Assembly (NCBI RefSeq): GCF_022458985.1
Contig: NC_061773.1
Coordinates: 18,510,001 to 18,574,000 of the forward strand
DNA length: 64,000 nucleotides
Direction: 5' to 3'
Source: Mugil cephalus
Lineage: Eukaryota; Chordata; Actinopteri; Mugiliformes; Mugilidae
The position numbers and the translations under genes are program-made. Positions 36,123-48,000 of the stretch are shown one piece after another. The notes beneath the pieces were generated by a model, which worked only from the letters and a program-made list of their open reading frames with translations, was not told where the DNA came from and did not search any database. Each line of letters opens with the position of its first letter. Positions within the stretch are counted from its first letter, which is position 1.

Positions 36123-38244
36123 GTGGAGTCAGGGACAACCAAAATGGTGATGGCTGGAACCATGACACTGAGCTTTAAAGAAAAGAAGGTTTGTTTATAC
36201 AGAATGACTCAATGGGACACGTTCATGGAAACGCTTTGTTTTATTGCCCTGTCTGGTCAAAATATTCATACTTGTTTAAACTGTGTTACTGGAAACTTCT
36301 CTACTGTTGATGCCACATATTTGACCAATCTCTATTCAATGGCCCTTTGGAACGACACAAGGTCACTGAGTCATAAGTCACACTTAGAGAGCTTCAGTAT
36401 TCACTACAGTGAAACTGTCAAAGTTAAAAAATGAATGTTACAAGCATCACATTGCATCAAATGCTAATCGAAGCTATCCTTCAAAGCAGGATCAACAATC
36501 CTGAATGAGAAAGAACCACAAGCCGTTCTTTTGAAAAGCTGTCTGAAAGGAAAGGAGCCATGATATCTGGTTCCCATCAAAGAGCCATAATTGTCATTGT
36601 AATGTGAGAGTGATTGATGGCTCACTCTTTATAAAATGAGACAGCAGGATGGTGGTGCTTTAGTCTTCATGCGAGACAGAATAAAACTTTGTACAGCCCC
36701 AGCACTTCCTGACATCTCCTGTCACATGACTAAAACTGAACAATTACAAACTGTCAGGGTTTAGACAGGTACATGTAAAACACGGCAATATTAAAATTTG
36801 TAAATGTACAGCTAACATAGAAGTGTAAATAGTTACTTAATGCGGTAAATATATTCTTAGCAAATTAACAGAAATGCATGACTTACTACATCTTCTGTAA
36901 CATGAATTCTAAATATGAATTAATGTATCTGCACTCCTGACCCTTAGACCATTTTCATGTTCTACCTTTAACCACACCATTAAAGTCACATGATCCTGCA
37001 GCACACCTGTACTTCACTGCAGTTGGAAAGTGAAACCACAGACGTTACACTCCAGCTGTAATTGCGGCATTTTAATTTGTCCCAGTGAACGCCACGTTTT
37101 GTTTGGACCGTGGAACACCTTGCTGAGCAAAAATACTTTTTAATTAAGAAAAATCACCAGTGACCTGCGTTTTATATTTAGCGAGGACATGCTCCTCATT
37201 TACAGTTAATTTAACATGATGAATTGCTGCCACTATGCCCTCATTACTGGACACGTTTAATACAGCTTTGAGCCTTTTCTCAATAGAGCAGTTTTATCAA
37301 ATGTTACGCAAGTAGTTCATCTTTTCAGATGAGAGCCCACCACTGATAGTAAAGATGAGATAACCTAGGGAGGCGTGGGGAGAAGGAGGGAGGGACTCCT
37401 TATAGTTAATCATTTCTCAGTGTTATTATGACAGCAATGTCAGGGCAGTGGTTGGGCAGTAGTCTTCCTGTATGCGTTGGATCCACAATCTGAACCTGGG
37501 TAAGTACGTCCACGGTGATAGTTATACTCATGTGAAGCCACAGTGATTGTGATCCGGATCCTCAAAGTCTGTGATATGGAAAGAGGCATTCATTTTTTTT
37601 ATTATCTTTTACCTGTTGAATTGTTCCAGTTAAGGAAACTGGGTCGACATTACTTTTTCACTGTTATTATCACTCAGTGTGTGTATAATTTGTCTTACAT
37701 TGTGGTCTTCTGCGATGCAAGACAGAAACAGAGAGCAGAATTTATGGTTTATTTTTGTGTTGCTGAGAATGCAGTGTACAATTGATTGGTTACTTTTTGT
37801 CTGATCTGTATATTGAGCAAAACATTGGTGATCATAGTCATTACCTACTAAGGGTAGTATACAAATTTTTTAAACTTGTGGTGAAAGTTGACGTCGACTA
37901 GTATTTGCCGTCACACATAAAAACACAGTAGAAAGTATTGCTTTGCAACAATAAAATCTATATTGTTGGCCTGAGGTAGCTATATTCTGAAGCAGCTAAA
38001 GGTCTAACAACTTTAGACAATGAAATCCATCACCAAATTGTTAATTTGCAGCCTCATTCTCTCTGTTGCCAGGGGTGAAGTTGTTAATTGACTGCCGCTG
38101 ACATGCAGCGTTAGCAGATGAGTTTTCAGATTGTGTGCATTGCAGTAGTACTTTTGTTGTATTTCAGGACTTACTAAAACATTCTGCATGTCACAGCAGA
38201 ACGGGTTTCATCTTTAATGAAGTATTTCCAAACACTTAAGGTTT
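36123..38244. other. Intergenic DNA, candidate slc2a9 5' region
   Basis: No coding exon supported. Around 37400-37505 there is TTATAGTTAATCATT, whose GTTAATCATT matches ten positions of the HNF1 consensus. About 100 bases later comes a strong donor-like CTGGGTAAGT. This could be a non-coding first exon of slc2a9, but there is no direct support. Confidence 0.2.
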
Positions 38245-38249
38245 TTGCT

Positions 38250-38390
38250 TTTATATATATCTACCTGTTGGTAGACAAAGTGCTTTACGCATCTACCCAT
38301 TTGTTCACACACACGTGGAGGAGATCGAACCGCTAACCCTCTGGTTCGTGGATAAAATGCTCTACCTACTGAGCCACAGCCGAGTCAATG
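38250..38390 (-). mobile_element. tRNA-derived SINE
   Basis: On the minus strand TGGCTCAGTAGG (A box, plus coordinates 38365-38376) and GGTTCGATCTC (B box, one mismatch, 38321-38331) are spaced as in tRNA genes. The segment reads like a tRNA-type head with anticodon-arm pairing lost, followed by a short body. It lacks tRNA cloverleaf integrity, so it is a SINE head and not a functional tRNA gene. Confidence 0.65.
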
Positions 38391-38599
38391 ACTGTCTTGG
38401 CTCCTCCCCTGTCTTCTACGAAGCCTCTGTTTTGTTGTTGTCACGTGGTCGGCAACTAGTCGACTTCCTGTTTAAGGCGTCATTGCACATCAGTAAAGTC
38501 GACCAGTCGACTAGACGGTATAACCCCATCACCTACCACCGTGCGCTTCCAAATCGTTTACATTTAAAAGTGAGCTGCAGGCCCGACAGTACCAAAATC

Positions 38600-38690
38600 T
38601 TTATGCAACAAACACAAAGGCAAATTCCTTGTATGTACAAATGTACTTGGCAATAAAGTCTTTTGTGATTCTGATTCTTTTGTTGATGAG
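38600..38690 (+). mobile_element. 3' tail of an L2-like LINE or its SINE partner
   Basis: TACTTGGCAATAAAG followed by a GATTCTGATTC-type tail is the hallmark 3' end of fish L2-type elements. Only the tail remains. Confidence 0.55.
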
Positions 38691-41600
38691 GACTTAGGAC
38701 TCAGATACCTTTGTCTGGGTCCCCCAAAAACTAGAAACTAGAAAGAGCGGCATTTTAAAAATGTAATTTTTAGTGTTAACTCAGATATAAATTGACCTGT
38801 TAATCTACTAATACTAGGATGCCCCACACTCAAAGAGAGCTGAAAATTCCCTTACAATTGCTGTAGTCCACCATTTGCTGGGTTAGGCTGCAGAAGTGGG
38901 GACAGTTTTATGTGTAGTTTCATACTGTGAAGCTGTTTACAAATGGGGAGCAAGGTCCAATTCTTTTAAAGCATTTTTCAAGCATGGACAGAGGTGTGGT
39001 GTTGCTGTGACATCAGGGTCATTGTCTGATAACTGGGATGAGAGGTGGGTGTACCCAAAACCAATACCCCCGTTTCCTGATAAGCAATGGCAAGGATTTT
39101 GGCTGCACATTAAACACAAATAAGCGTCTCACAGTGGCTACTAGTAATCTGTACTTGATTGAGGATTTTTCGGTTGTCTGTTGTCTGGTTCGGCTTTGGC
39201 CTTCCAAGTTATTTAAATTGCCGAAAACTGCCAAAACCTTCGAATGTGCACACCAAAACAAAAATTATCCAGTTGCATTACAAAAACTTCATCATACCTA
39301 ACAGACTCCTTACCAAAACATCAAAGTACCTGCATAACCAAATACAATTTTTTCATCTGTTGTGCAACTTCTCAAGAATTCACCACAGCTGTGGTTTTTA
39401 ATCTTGCTCCTCAGGTCTCAGAGAGTCCTACTGGGTTTCATTCGCATCCAATCACAGACTCATTTACTCTCCAGGAGGTGACTGAATGTTATTAAATGTA
39501 ATTAACCTTGCGGAGGAAATCAGCAGTACTACAGAAGGCTGGCATAGCAGATGCTTCTCTTATTCCTGGATGCTGTCTGATGTTTGTTCAGAATCTCCTT
39601 AAAGCGACTGGAAAAAAATTTGTTTCAGTTTAAGCTACATCAGATTGCGCTGGTAGAAACTCTGGTCGTAATATATATATATTCACACTCTTTGACCAGT
39701 TTCTCCACTTTCTGGTGCACCTAGGTGTTTCAGAACCACTAGGGGGCAGACTCAGTCTTTGGCCAGTTATCTGAACATTCGACCATTGTGGAATCCCTCA
39801 CCTGGGGCAGTACAAATCCAAACCATTGTTTTCTTCCCTGTTGTTAAAACCTTGTGCAGAAGGCTTCACACTATAATATGGCCTGGGTAAGATGTCACAA
39901 GGTTTTTTTTTTTTGCATGTCAGAAAACCGCTCTGACTCCATTGCCTTTGCCACTTGAACAATACTTCCTGTGGATTAATCCTGAACTTTTGACCGAGTC
40001 CTGATTTTATAATCCCGCGTTTATTTATATATTTATTTATTTTTTCATATCGACATCTCTGCTTCATGTTTAGCTCACACAGGGTGCTGTCATTGCCTGT
40101 TCAGCAGATGTCGTGCCTTCTCTGATGAACTCCTCGTGCTTGTTGTGAACCGTCTCGCTCAGTGTATTAAGCGCGTAAGCTGGTACGTCTCACAGATAAT
40201 ACAATATGGCCTTCTCATTTAAGGTTGCTGAAGCGTGAACATGGACATGCAGAAGGACAGCCAGGATGACAACAAGATGAGCGACCATGGGAAGAGCTCT
40301 GGAAAGGTTGGTGGGATTAATCCACGACATGCTCTGTGGGACATTAAAGTGACAACGAAATGACTGGTTAGATGGATTGATGGGCCGTGCGCTTACGTAG
40401 ATCACTGTCACGTTCACGTTCATGTTTGCCCATTATGTCATTTGATAACCCATGATGACGTTCAGATGAGACTGCCCTTACGTAAATATGTACACAACCT
40501 TTCAAATTCAGGAAACTTTCTGACCTCTACTTCAAAATCATGCTGCTTTCAGAGGCTCCTCAAACTCCTCAAAAGTCATTTACTACAGTATAAAATAAGT
40601 AGAGGACAAAACTATGATTGTGCCTCTAAGAAACATATTTATTACACTTTATTCCCTAAAATGGGAAGTGCACCCTGCTCACTCAATCCTGGTCGTGACT
40701 GAGCAAACACGGGCTTTCTACCAGTTTCTACCAGGCTCCTATGAGTCAACAGTTAACTGTTCCACAGTTTGATCTCGGGCCACACTGTTCAGCCCTGCCA
40801 AATAAGTGAGGTCCCGGAGGAGATATTTCCATATTGATCCCTCCAGCTTACACTATCTTTACACCTGTGTACCTCCATTCATACATGTATTCATGCCAGC
40901 CTACTTCCTCAGGAGGAGTCGACGTAGAAAATGAATAGATGCTGCGTGAGGACTCTGCGCCTCCGGGGGATTTCATCTCCTCTTTTATCATACGTTCCAT
41001 GTGTAGAATCCATTCTCCTAATACAGTATATTATAAATAATGTTTGTAATCTTTAACTGGGAGTTTCTTACTTGCCTTCAAGCAGTGAAATCCTATTTGT
41101 ATGCATGTATATTCATTGACAGATGATTGGTGCTTTCTGAATCTGATTCTAAATTTATTTTTATTCCTGCACGTCTGTTTTATAAGCCCTTCAACCGCTA
41201 AATGCGCGTCCGTCTAAAAAGTTCTTGTCATGTTCTTGGTATTTCAGACTAGAATGTTGAGTCCCAGTTGAGAAAGTGACTTCTAAATCTTTTTGACTGA
41301 CACACTGAGTCCCCTATACTGCACCCCAAAGTGTCACATGGTAAAGGAAAAAACAATCATGCGTAAAAGCTTGCGCATGGATTGCTCAAATGTGCCCAGA
41401 AGCTGCAGAACGATTGCGAAAGTGAGCAAATAGCATACAGTCAATGGAAAGAGTTTGCTTTATGAGGTAAAGAAAAATTTTCCATAACCCCCTGTGCTTT
41501 TATTGAAACCGTGCCCGTGAGATCCATTCAGCTCGGGCCGATTGTCAATCAAACGCGTGTAGCTTGTTTTACATCCACTCTGTTACAATCCAGCTTAGTT

Positions 41601-41786
41601 AAGAGAAGCAGTTTAAAGCTTTATGTTTAGTAACTCAATGTTTCCATAGTAAATTAATAAGCAGTCCAGAATTCTTCAACTGTTGCTCACACTTCTAACA
41701 ATTAGTAAGTGGTGGTGTTTGCCCTTCAGGTTGTTTGACAAGTGTCTCAGTGTAGCAGAAGAACATGTAAGTACAATGAGCAGGTA
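38691..41786. other. Intergenic DNA between wdr1 and slc2a9, part 2
   Basis: 3.1 kb with no supported gene. A TATA dinucleotide run lies at 39671-39681 and a T tract at 39903-39914. Nothing else could be delimited. Confidence 0.4.
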
Positions 41787-42566
41787 TAGACCCCTTCATG
41801 GCCTACGTTACTATGACGTCACAGCGTTAGCTGGAGGCAAAACAGAGGGAAGCTTGAGGCGAACACTGCCACTGTTAACCATGAAAATGTCGTCTTGCTG
41901 TATTTTTTTGGTCCCGAAAAAAACGAAAAAGTTTTATCACATACAAGCCATTGTCAGTTGTTGACAACTTTGGTTTGGCTTTGGTGATTAAGGATTTGAG
42001 TGAGACAATCAACAACGCGCACACTTCATATCAGGTCAGATTAATATGTAATGCATCATCAGTTTCAGTCTAGATAACCTTATGGGTTAGACTAAATCGT
42101 GACTGAAATTGCGTTAAGTTAATGCTTATTTAGGGGATTCTTGTTACATGTCAATGCTAATGCTAACCGTGAACTAATGCAATGTTAGTTGCATGTATCA
42201 GGGGCCTTCAAGCAGAAGTTGCATTTACTACTTTACCCTCCACACAGTGGTTTTTATTTACATCTTGTAATATCTATGTTGGAGAAGCTTCACTTGATAG
42301 AGACAAACCAGACTTTGTGCCCTCTGTGTCCTAAGTGAGAGGGGTCGGTGAATGTAGCCCCATCAGTCAGAGTCAGCTTTCTAAAATAACACTTACGGTC
42401 TCGGGGAGTGAGTGTATCAGTATATTCCCTGAAATATGCATTTTCCTTGTCCACTGAAACATGCTAACTGCCGCTTACAAGCTATCTGGTTTGAGATGTT
42501 TGGCATCCAGTTAAGCCCCACCCCTCAAAAAAACGTCACATTGTTTAAAAACCATGAAGGGGTCTA
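41787..42566. mobile_element. Unassigned 780-bp DNA transposon-like element with 15-bp perfect TIRs
   Basis: The element starts TAGACCCCTTCATGG (41787-41801) and ends CCATGAAGGGGTCTA (42552-42566), a perfect 15-bp inverted repeat. A TA dinucleotide at both ends may be the target duplication, in which case the repeat proper is GACCCCTTCATGG. A palindromic CRE (TGACGTCA) lies at 41814-41821. A short start, MKMSSCCIFL, near 41880 is shared in altered form with the 35 kb copy (MVSCCISG), so it may be the remains of a Cys-rich N-terminus. No transposase domain is visible. Confidence 0.65.
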
Positions 42567-45063
42567 CAAGAGAAAGCAAACTACAGGCGTAGCATGTGAT
42601 TGCAGACTGTGAGTAAACGACAATGGCAGTATTACTATTTACTTTTACTTTTTAAGCAGAGATTGATGCAGCTTGATTGGAGTAGGGGACCGGGCAGCTA
42701 TCCCATCCACCGCGGCATTGGGAGGGTAGAGGAACAGGGACGGGGCAGAGGTGCAATCAGTCAGCATGGCGGGCAGGATGTGAAACAGGCGTGGGCGCCA
42801 ATCCTGGTCAGGATGCCAATCCGCACAGGTGAAACGGAGTCCATCCATCCATGATGGGGGGATTGGGGTCACAGAGTTTAGGGGATTCATCTGGACGGAT
42901 GAGGGGTACAGGGTCACCAAGGACCACGATTTTATTTTTTAAAACAGAATGTTGCTATATTCAAGGCTAGTGTCCGCACTGCTCTACTGTTTTAGAACTC
43001 CTCACATAGAGACATTGCTGAGCATAAATGGAGAAAGGAAGACCCAGGTGCTGACACTCAGGCCCTTCTGCGTCACACACAAGGACATCCGTTTGGACTT
43101 CCAGTGGTTAACTCAGAATGTTGAATGAATACCAGGTGCTGCTGACCTTGTTGTCTATGCTAGCAGCTGTTGTGCAGTGGGACGATGTAGGGGCAGGTTC
43201 TGGGTCCAGCAATGGTCCTGATGAAGTGCCACGTCATAGTCTAAAGAACTGCCTTAAAACAAAAAGAAAATAGTGGTGGTTATATCCTCACTTTGCCAGC
43301 AAGTTTGCTTGGTTTAGTATACAGGTAATATATTTATGTACATGCAGTGTGACCTCCGGATGGCGATAAATCTTCTATGCTATTTGTGCGAAAAGGCAGT
43401 TAATACATTACAGTGGCTTTTCCTTGTGATGTTGACGAGAAGATAAAAGAAGTGAGTTCTCTAATGTATGCAGAAAACAGGCCAATCACTCCAGTAGTCA
43501 TGAAGATATTGTAACACGTGCAAAAGAATAAAAGGAAGGCTTCACTTAGCCAGAGATTCTCCTGGAACATATATAACAAGTGCATGTTGCAAACATACTG
43601 TCATTATTTTAACATGGAGTAAAGATACGTAGGAAGAAAAAACACTGATTTAACAAGCCCCCGTGTAACACTGCTTGTTGTGACAATGCAGAGAACATAG
43701 GTGCCTGAATGGAAAAGTTTGCAGTAGTTATGTTTTTTCCAGTTTCACATGGAGCCGTTGCTTGACACGGAGTTGCAAACCTGACACCCCGGATGTCTTG
43801 TTTCTGGGGAGTAATTTCCCATCATTGATGAGAAATTCAATTTATATATATATAAAAAAAGTCCATCAGTGTCCCAGAGTGCAATCAAGGACCACAGAAA
43901 TTCAATTTAGGCAGGATGCCATTATGTAATCATGCTCTTGCCTGTTGGTGCAAGGTATTAGATGGGCCTATGTACAGAACAATCATTATCTGCCCTTGAC
44001 CTAGTAATGTAGCCTATGAGAGTGTATGAAGCTCACAGACAACACTACTGTGTGAACTCTACATGCTGAACTACACACTGAGCTACTCACTAAAGTCAGT
44101 GTGCCACAGATTTCTGACACCGTCTGACTTTGGTTGCCAGAGCTCCAAATTGCCCATCAGTATCTCACAGTGCAATCAAGCATCACAGTTATGCAGGCGT
44201 CTGTACTGAACCTATGTCCCAGACGGCCCAATTGAAAATGTAATTTGGTCCCACTGTCTATAACAAGATATAACCACTGTCTAGATTGGTATTTGGGATA
44301 TTTATAGTCCCCAGGGGATGATTCCTAATATTTCAACCCTTAATACTTCTTCTGCTCTGACATCGAGCCCCAGTCTTTGTACCTGACATGTTAAAATGGT
44401 CTGGACGACCCCACAGAAGAATCACAACACGTTCACTCTCCCTAGAGTTTTCACTTAACAGTTAAAGTCTGAACAGTTTGTCATCATGTAATTACGTTAC
44501 AAAGTCTGCTTAGCATGCAGATTTTTTTCATGCGCTATTCAGTCTTGTGCCACAAACATAACTTGTGAGTTGTTGAGACTCTCTAAGAGCTCTCTGAAAA
44601 AAAAAAAAAAATCCTTTCATCTTTTTTCTCCTCATAGGGTTTAATTAAGTTCAGATTGTTAGTCTTGTTATGTTTTATTTCCTGTTCTCATGGTCCCTTC
44701 GGTGTAAAAATAGACCTACCCTATCAGGCCAGTCTGTGGTACGTTAAAAGGTCATGTACGCCAGCTGTGACATTCCCACCGCTGTCCTTTCTATACGATA
44801 CGAATTCATCACTGTGTGGTCAGTTTTTGTATGTTTAAGCTACAACCTTCTCAAGGGCAACATAATATTATTGTCTCCTGGCCTGGATATATATATATAT
44901 ACACACTCATATATATGGTCATTTATAACTGTCCTCGGATGAATTCCCTCTGTTCGACCTGACTTTGAGACTGATCGACGGCGGCCTGACGGCCACTGAC
45001 ACTGGCCTGTGATGGCATGAGTGGGTAGCGTGACTCCTTGTGTTATGTGCTCTCTCTCATTAG
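42567..45063. other. DNA immediately upstream of the first visible slc2a9 exon
   Basis: A GC-rich block at 42640-42930 has an unrecognised minus-strand frame of 91 codons rich in P, L and S. The rest is A+T-rich, with an AT run near 44889 and a poly(A) tract at 44598. No exon able to supply the slc2a9 start could be proved. Confidence 0.4.
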
Positions 45064-48000
45064 CAACCAGTCACCGCCTGTCTATTGAGCGCCGCCTTCT
45101 TCGGTGCCCTGGGGTCGTCCTTCCTTTACGGCTACAATCTCTCCGTGGTCAACGCGCCGGCTCAGGTGAGTCAAACCGTTTGATTGTTCTGCAAGCGTTC
45201 TTGCCGGGGACCGTCATTGATTGCTTACATTGTCTTCTCCATGCGGTCGCACTGCTGGAAATCTATAAATATTCATTTAGATTGTGATTCGAAACAAGGA
45301 TTTATTAACCTAACAGCAGACTGGACAAGAATCTAGTGCTTTCTCCTGTTTGGAAGCAGTATCTGAAACGCATCTATTTTAGCTATACTCACACACTGTT
45401 GATTAGGGTAATGCTAAATCTCAATAATTGGCTTAATCATGAACACTATTTGTGATGTCGGTACATAAATGGTTAATAAACATGCACTGATCAGCCACAA
45501 GATTATGACCACCGACATCAGAGCTGAATAACAATGACCAACTTGTGGCAGTTCATTGTTCTGCTGGGAAACTTTTGGACCTGACGTTCGTGTGGGTGTT
45601 ACCTAGACACGTACCACCCACCCAGACCAGACCAGACCAGACCAAGCACCCCCACCCCAGAGCAGTGACACTCCTTGATGGCAGCACAAAAACACTTCAG
45701 GAACAACAAGTGAATCTATAACTGATCAAGTATCTGTGGGATGATCCGCAGAGGCCCCTCCCCTCAACCCACCTACACAATATTAGGAAGGTATTGTCTT
45801 ACCTGATCGGTGTATATATTGCACATAGACATTTAAACATATACATGTTTACACATACTGAGTATACTGGAAATATATATTTATATGTATAGATTGTATG
45901 TTGGATACTACTTTTAAATATTACATCTCAGTTTAACTGCAACATATTAAAGTTGTATTTATATGATTATTATGGGCTTAAAGTACAGTTTTAGTTTGAG
46001 GGTATTCACATAAACAGGAGGACGGTTGTAGGACCAAGAATCAAAAGTGATTATGCACTTTGCTAAAAGGCTCTTTCAGTGACAAATGTGGGTTATTCCA
46101 TCATATTTTCCTCATCAGATGAGTAAAAGTGAAAGGTCTGGAGTTGTGCATGTTGTGCTGAAACAGGCCGTCCTTGGGCTGCAAAAATGTAACCAATCAA
46201 TGAGAGGGATTGCAGGAACACGAAAGAGTGATACACTATGATCTCAGGATCTCAGGATTCATTCCACTGTAAAGAAAAAAAAAAAAAAAAAAAAGCATCC
46301 AGGCAAGTGGAAAACACTCTCCAGGAGGAAAGGATGGCATTATCCAAGTCTGCTGTAAAGAGAGGACCTTACAAGGGCAAAAGCAGAGGATTCACCATAA
46401 GGTGCAAATCTTTTATAAAAATATAAATCCCAAGAACAGTAAGACAAGATTCAACTTTTCTAAGGAAAATAACATTAAAAAAAAATACAGAGCAGTTTTG
46501 GAACGTCGTTCTTTAGATGGATGAAAATACCTGGAACGGGATGACAGAAAGGAAAAAAATAAAAAATATGAAAAAGACATTTGGAGAGCTCATGATCCGA
46601 AGCCTAAAACAGCATCTGTATAAAACATAGCAGAGGCAGTGTTGTGCGTGAGCGTGCACGGCTTCCAGTGGCACTCGCGTTTATTGATTATTGATATGCT
46701 GTCTGCTCAGATTCCACCAAATGAAGTAAACATTATCGGACAGTGCTTCACCGTTCAGATGAACAGGGCGTAATGTGAAATCAACATTTGAGTGGGCTTG
46801 TTTGAAAGCAAAGACGGCGAAGATTCCGCAGTGGCCGGGTCACCAGGGAGCGCAGCTTGTCTTTCAGAGGACAAAACTAAAGACAGAAAGATGCACAAAC
46901 AACTGAGGACTGCTGCAGCAAAAAGTCCGCCAGAACGTCATGAACAAGGAATGGAATTATTTGTGAGGTTACAGACTTCAGGCAGTCACTGAATGCAAAG
47001 GGTAATTGACATAATATTAAAAACACATTTTTATTATTGATGATGTTCATTTGTTCAATTATAGTTGAGCCCCTGGAAATAGAGAGTTGCGATTTGAATA
47101 TAAATATCCTCAAATATAAACTGTGAGTCTGCACTTTAAGACCATATTCACAGTTAAATTAATCATATGTGTAACTTCTGAATGTTCTGATAAATAGCAA
47201 AACATATATGGATGTACATAAACGCAGTCAGTTTGGAAAGAATATCAGACAACTGTGTATAGTTTACTTGAGAGGACACATAGCTGGATTTCCTTTTCAA
47301 AGAAATCATCAGAAAGACAGCTATGCGCATTTAGCCCAGCTTGAACTCAAATATCTGCAGTGGCCTGTAAACCCTTTCAACTAATGAAACTGAAATGGCA
47401 GTATTCAGCAGCTTTGATGTACGAGTCCTGTTAAGTAGAGCCACTTCTGAATCTGAAACAACATTTTCAGAGGTCACTCACGCGGGCCTTCTGTTTGTTT
47501 TGGAGCATTTAATTAGTATGCAAACATCGCAACCCAAAGATTTGCAGGAGCCTACGCATGTGGAGAATGTTGTAGAAAATGGAGACGGTGGATTTCAGCT
47601 TTTACTGCAGTAAATATGATCATTTATGTCACTTTTTGCAGTATACTCACATGTTGCGTTTGTCTTCCTGTAACATATTCGTCACATCTGTTATAAGCCC
47701 AGTCATTTGTAGCATTGAATGGAAGTTTATGCTGACGTATTCAGGGGGAAAAAGCTTGTCTTTCCTTTGTGTTCTTTCAGAACACGGCCTTCGTAACCTG
47801 GTTTGACAAATTGGAATTAAAATAGGCGAGAAAAAATACATGAAAGTTCCACACAGAGTCCATCTTTACGGTATTTAAACATTGATTGATTGATTGATTG
47901 ATTCATTGCGGTACAAAGAATCCAACACCAAGTTTGAGTTAACCTTGCATATCGCTGACTGAATGAAGCTACTTTCAGGTGTTTAATTAGACCCAAGGAC

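Noticed and set aside
36139..36189. ATG stretch ending SFKEKK before a GTTTGT site, considered as the slc2a9 first coding exon
   Set aside because: The phase fits and a lysine-rich end is plausible, but it abuts a dispersed repeat, the donor is weak, and there is no conservation evidence.
38321..38393. tRNA gene on the minus strand
   Set aside because: A and B boxes are present, but the arms do not fold into an intact cloverleaf and a SINE body follows.
38315..38656. 113-codon plus-strand open frame
   Set aside because: It runs antisense through a tRNA-type SINE head and into a LINE tail; it is a by-product of repeats.
42645..42920. 91-codon minus-strand frame in a GC-rich block
   Set aside because: Low-complexity composition without domain, start context or splice partners.
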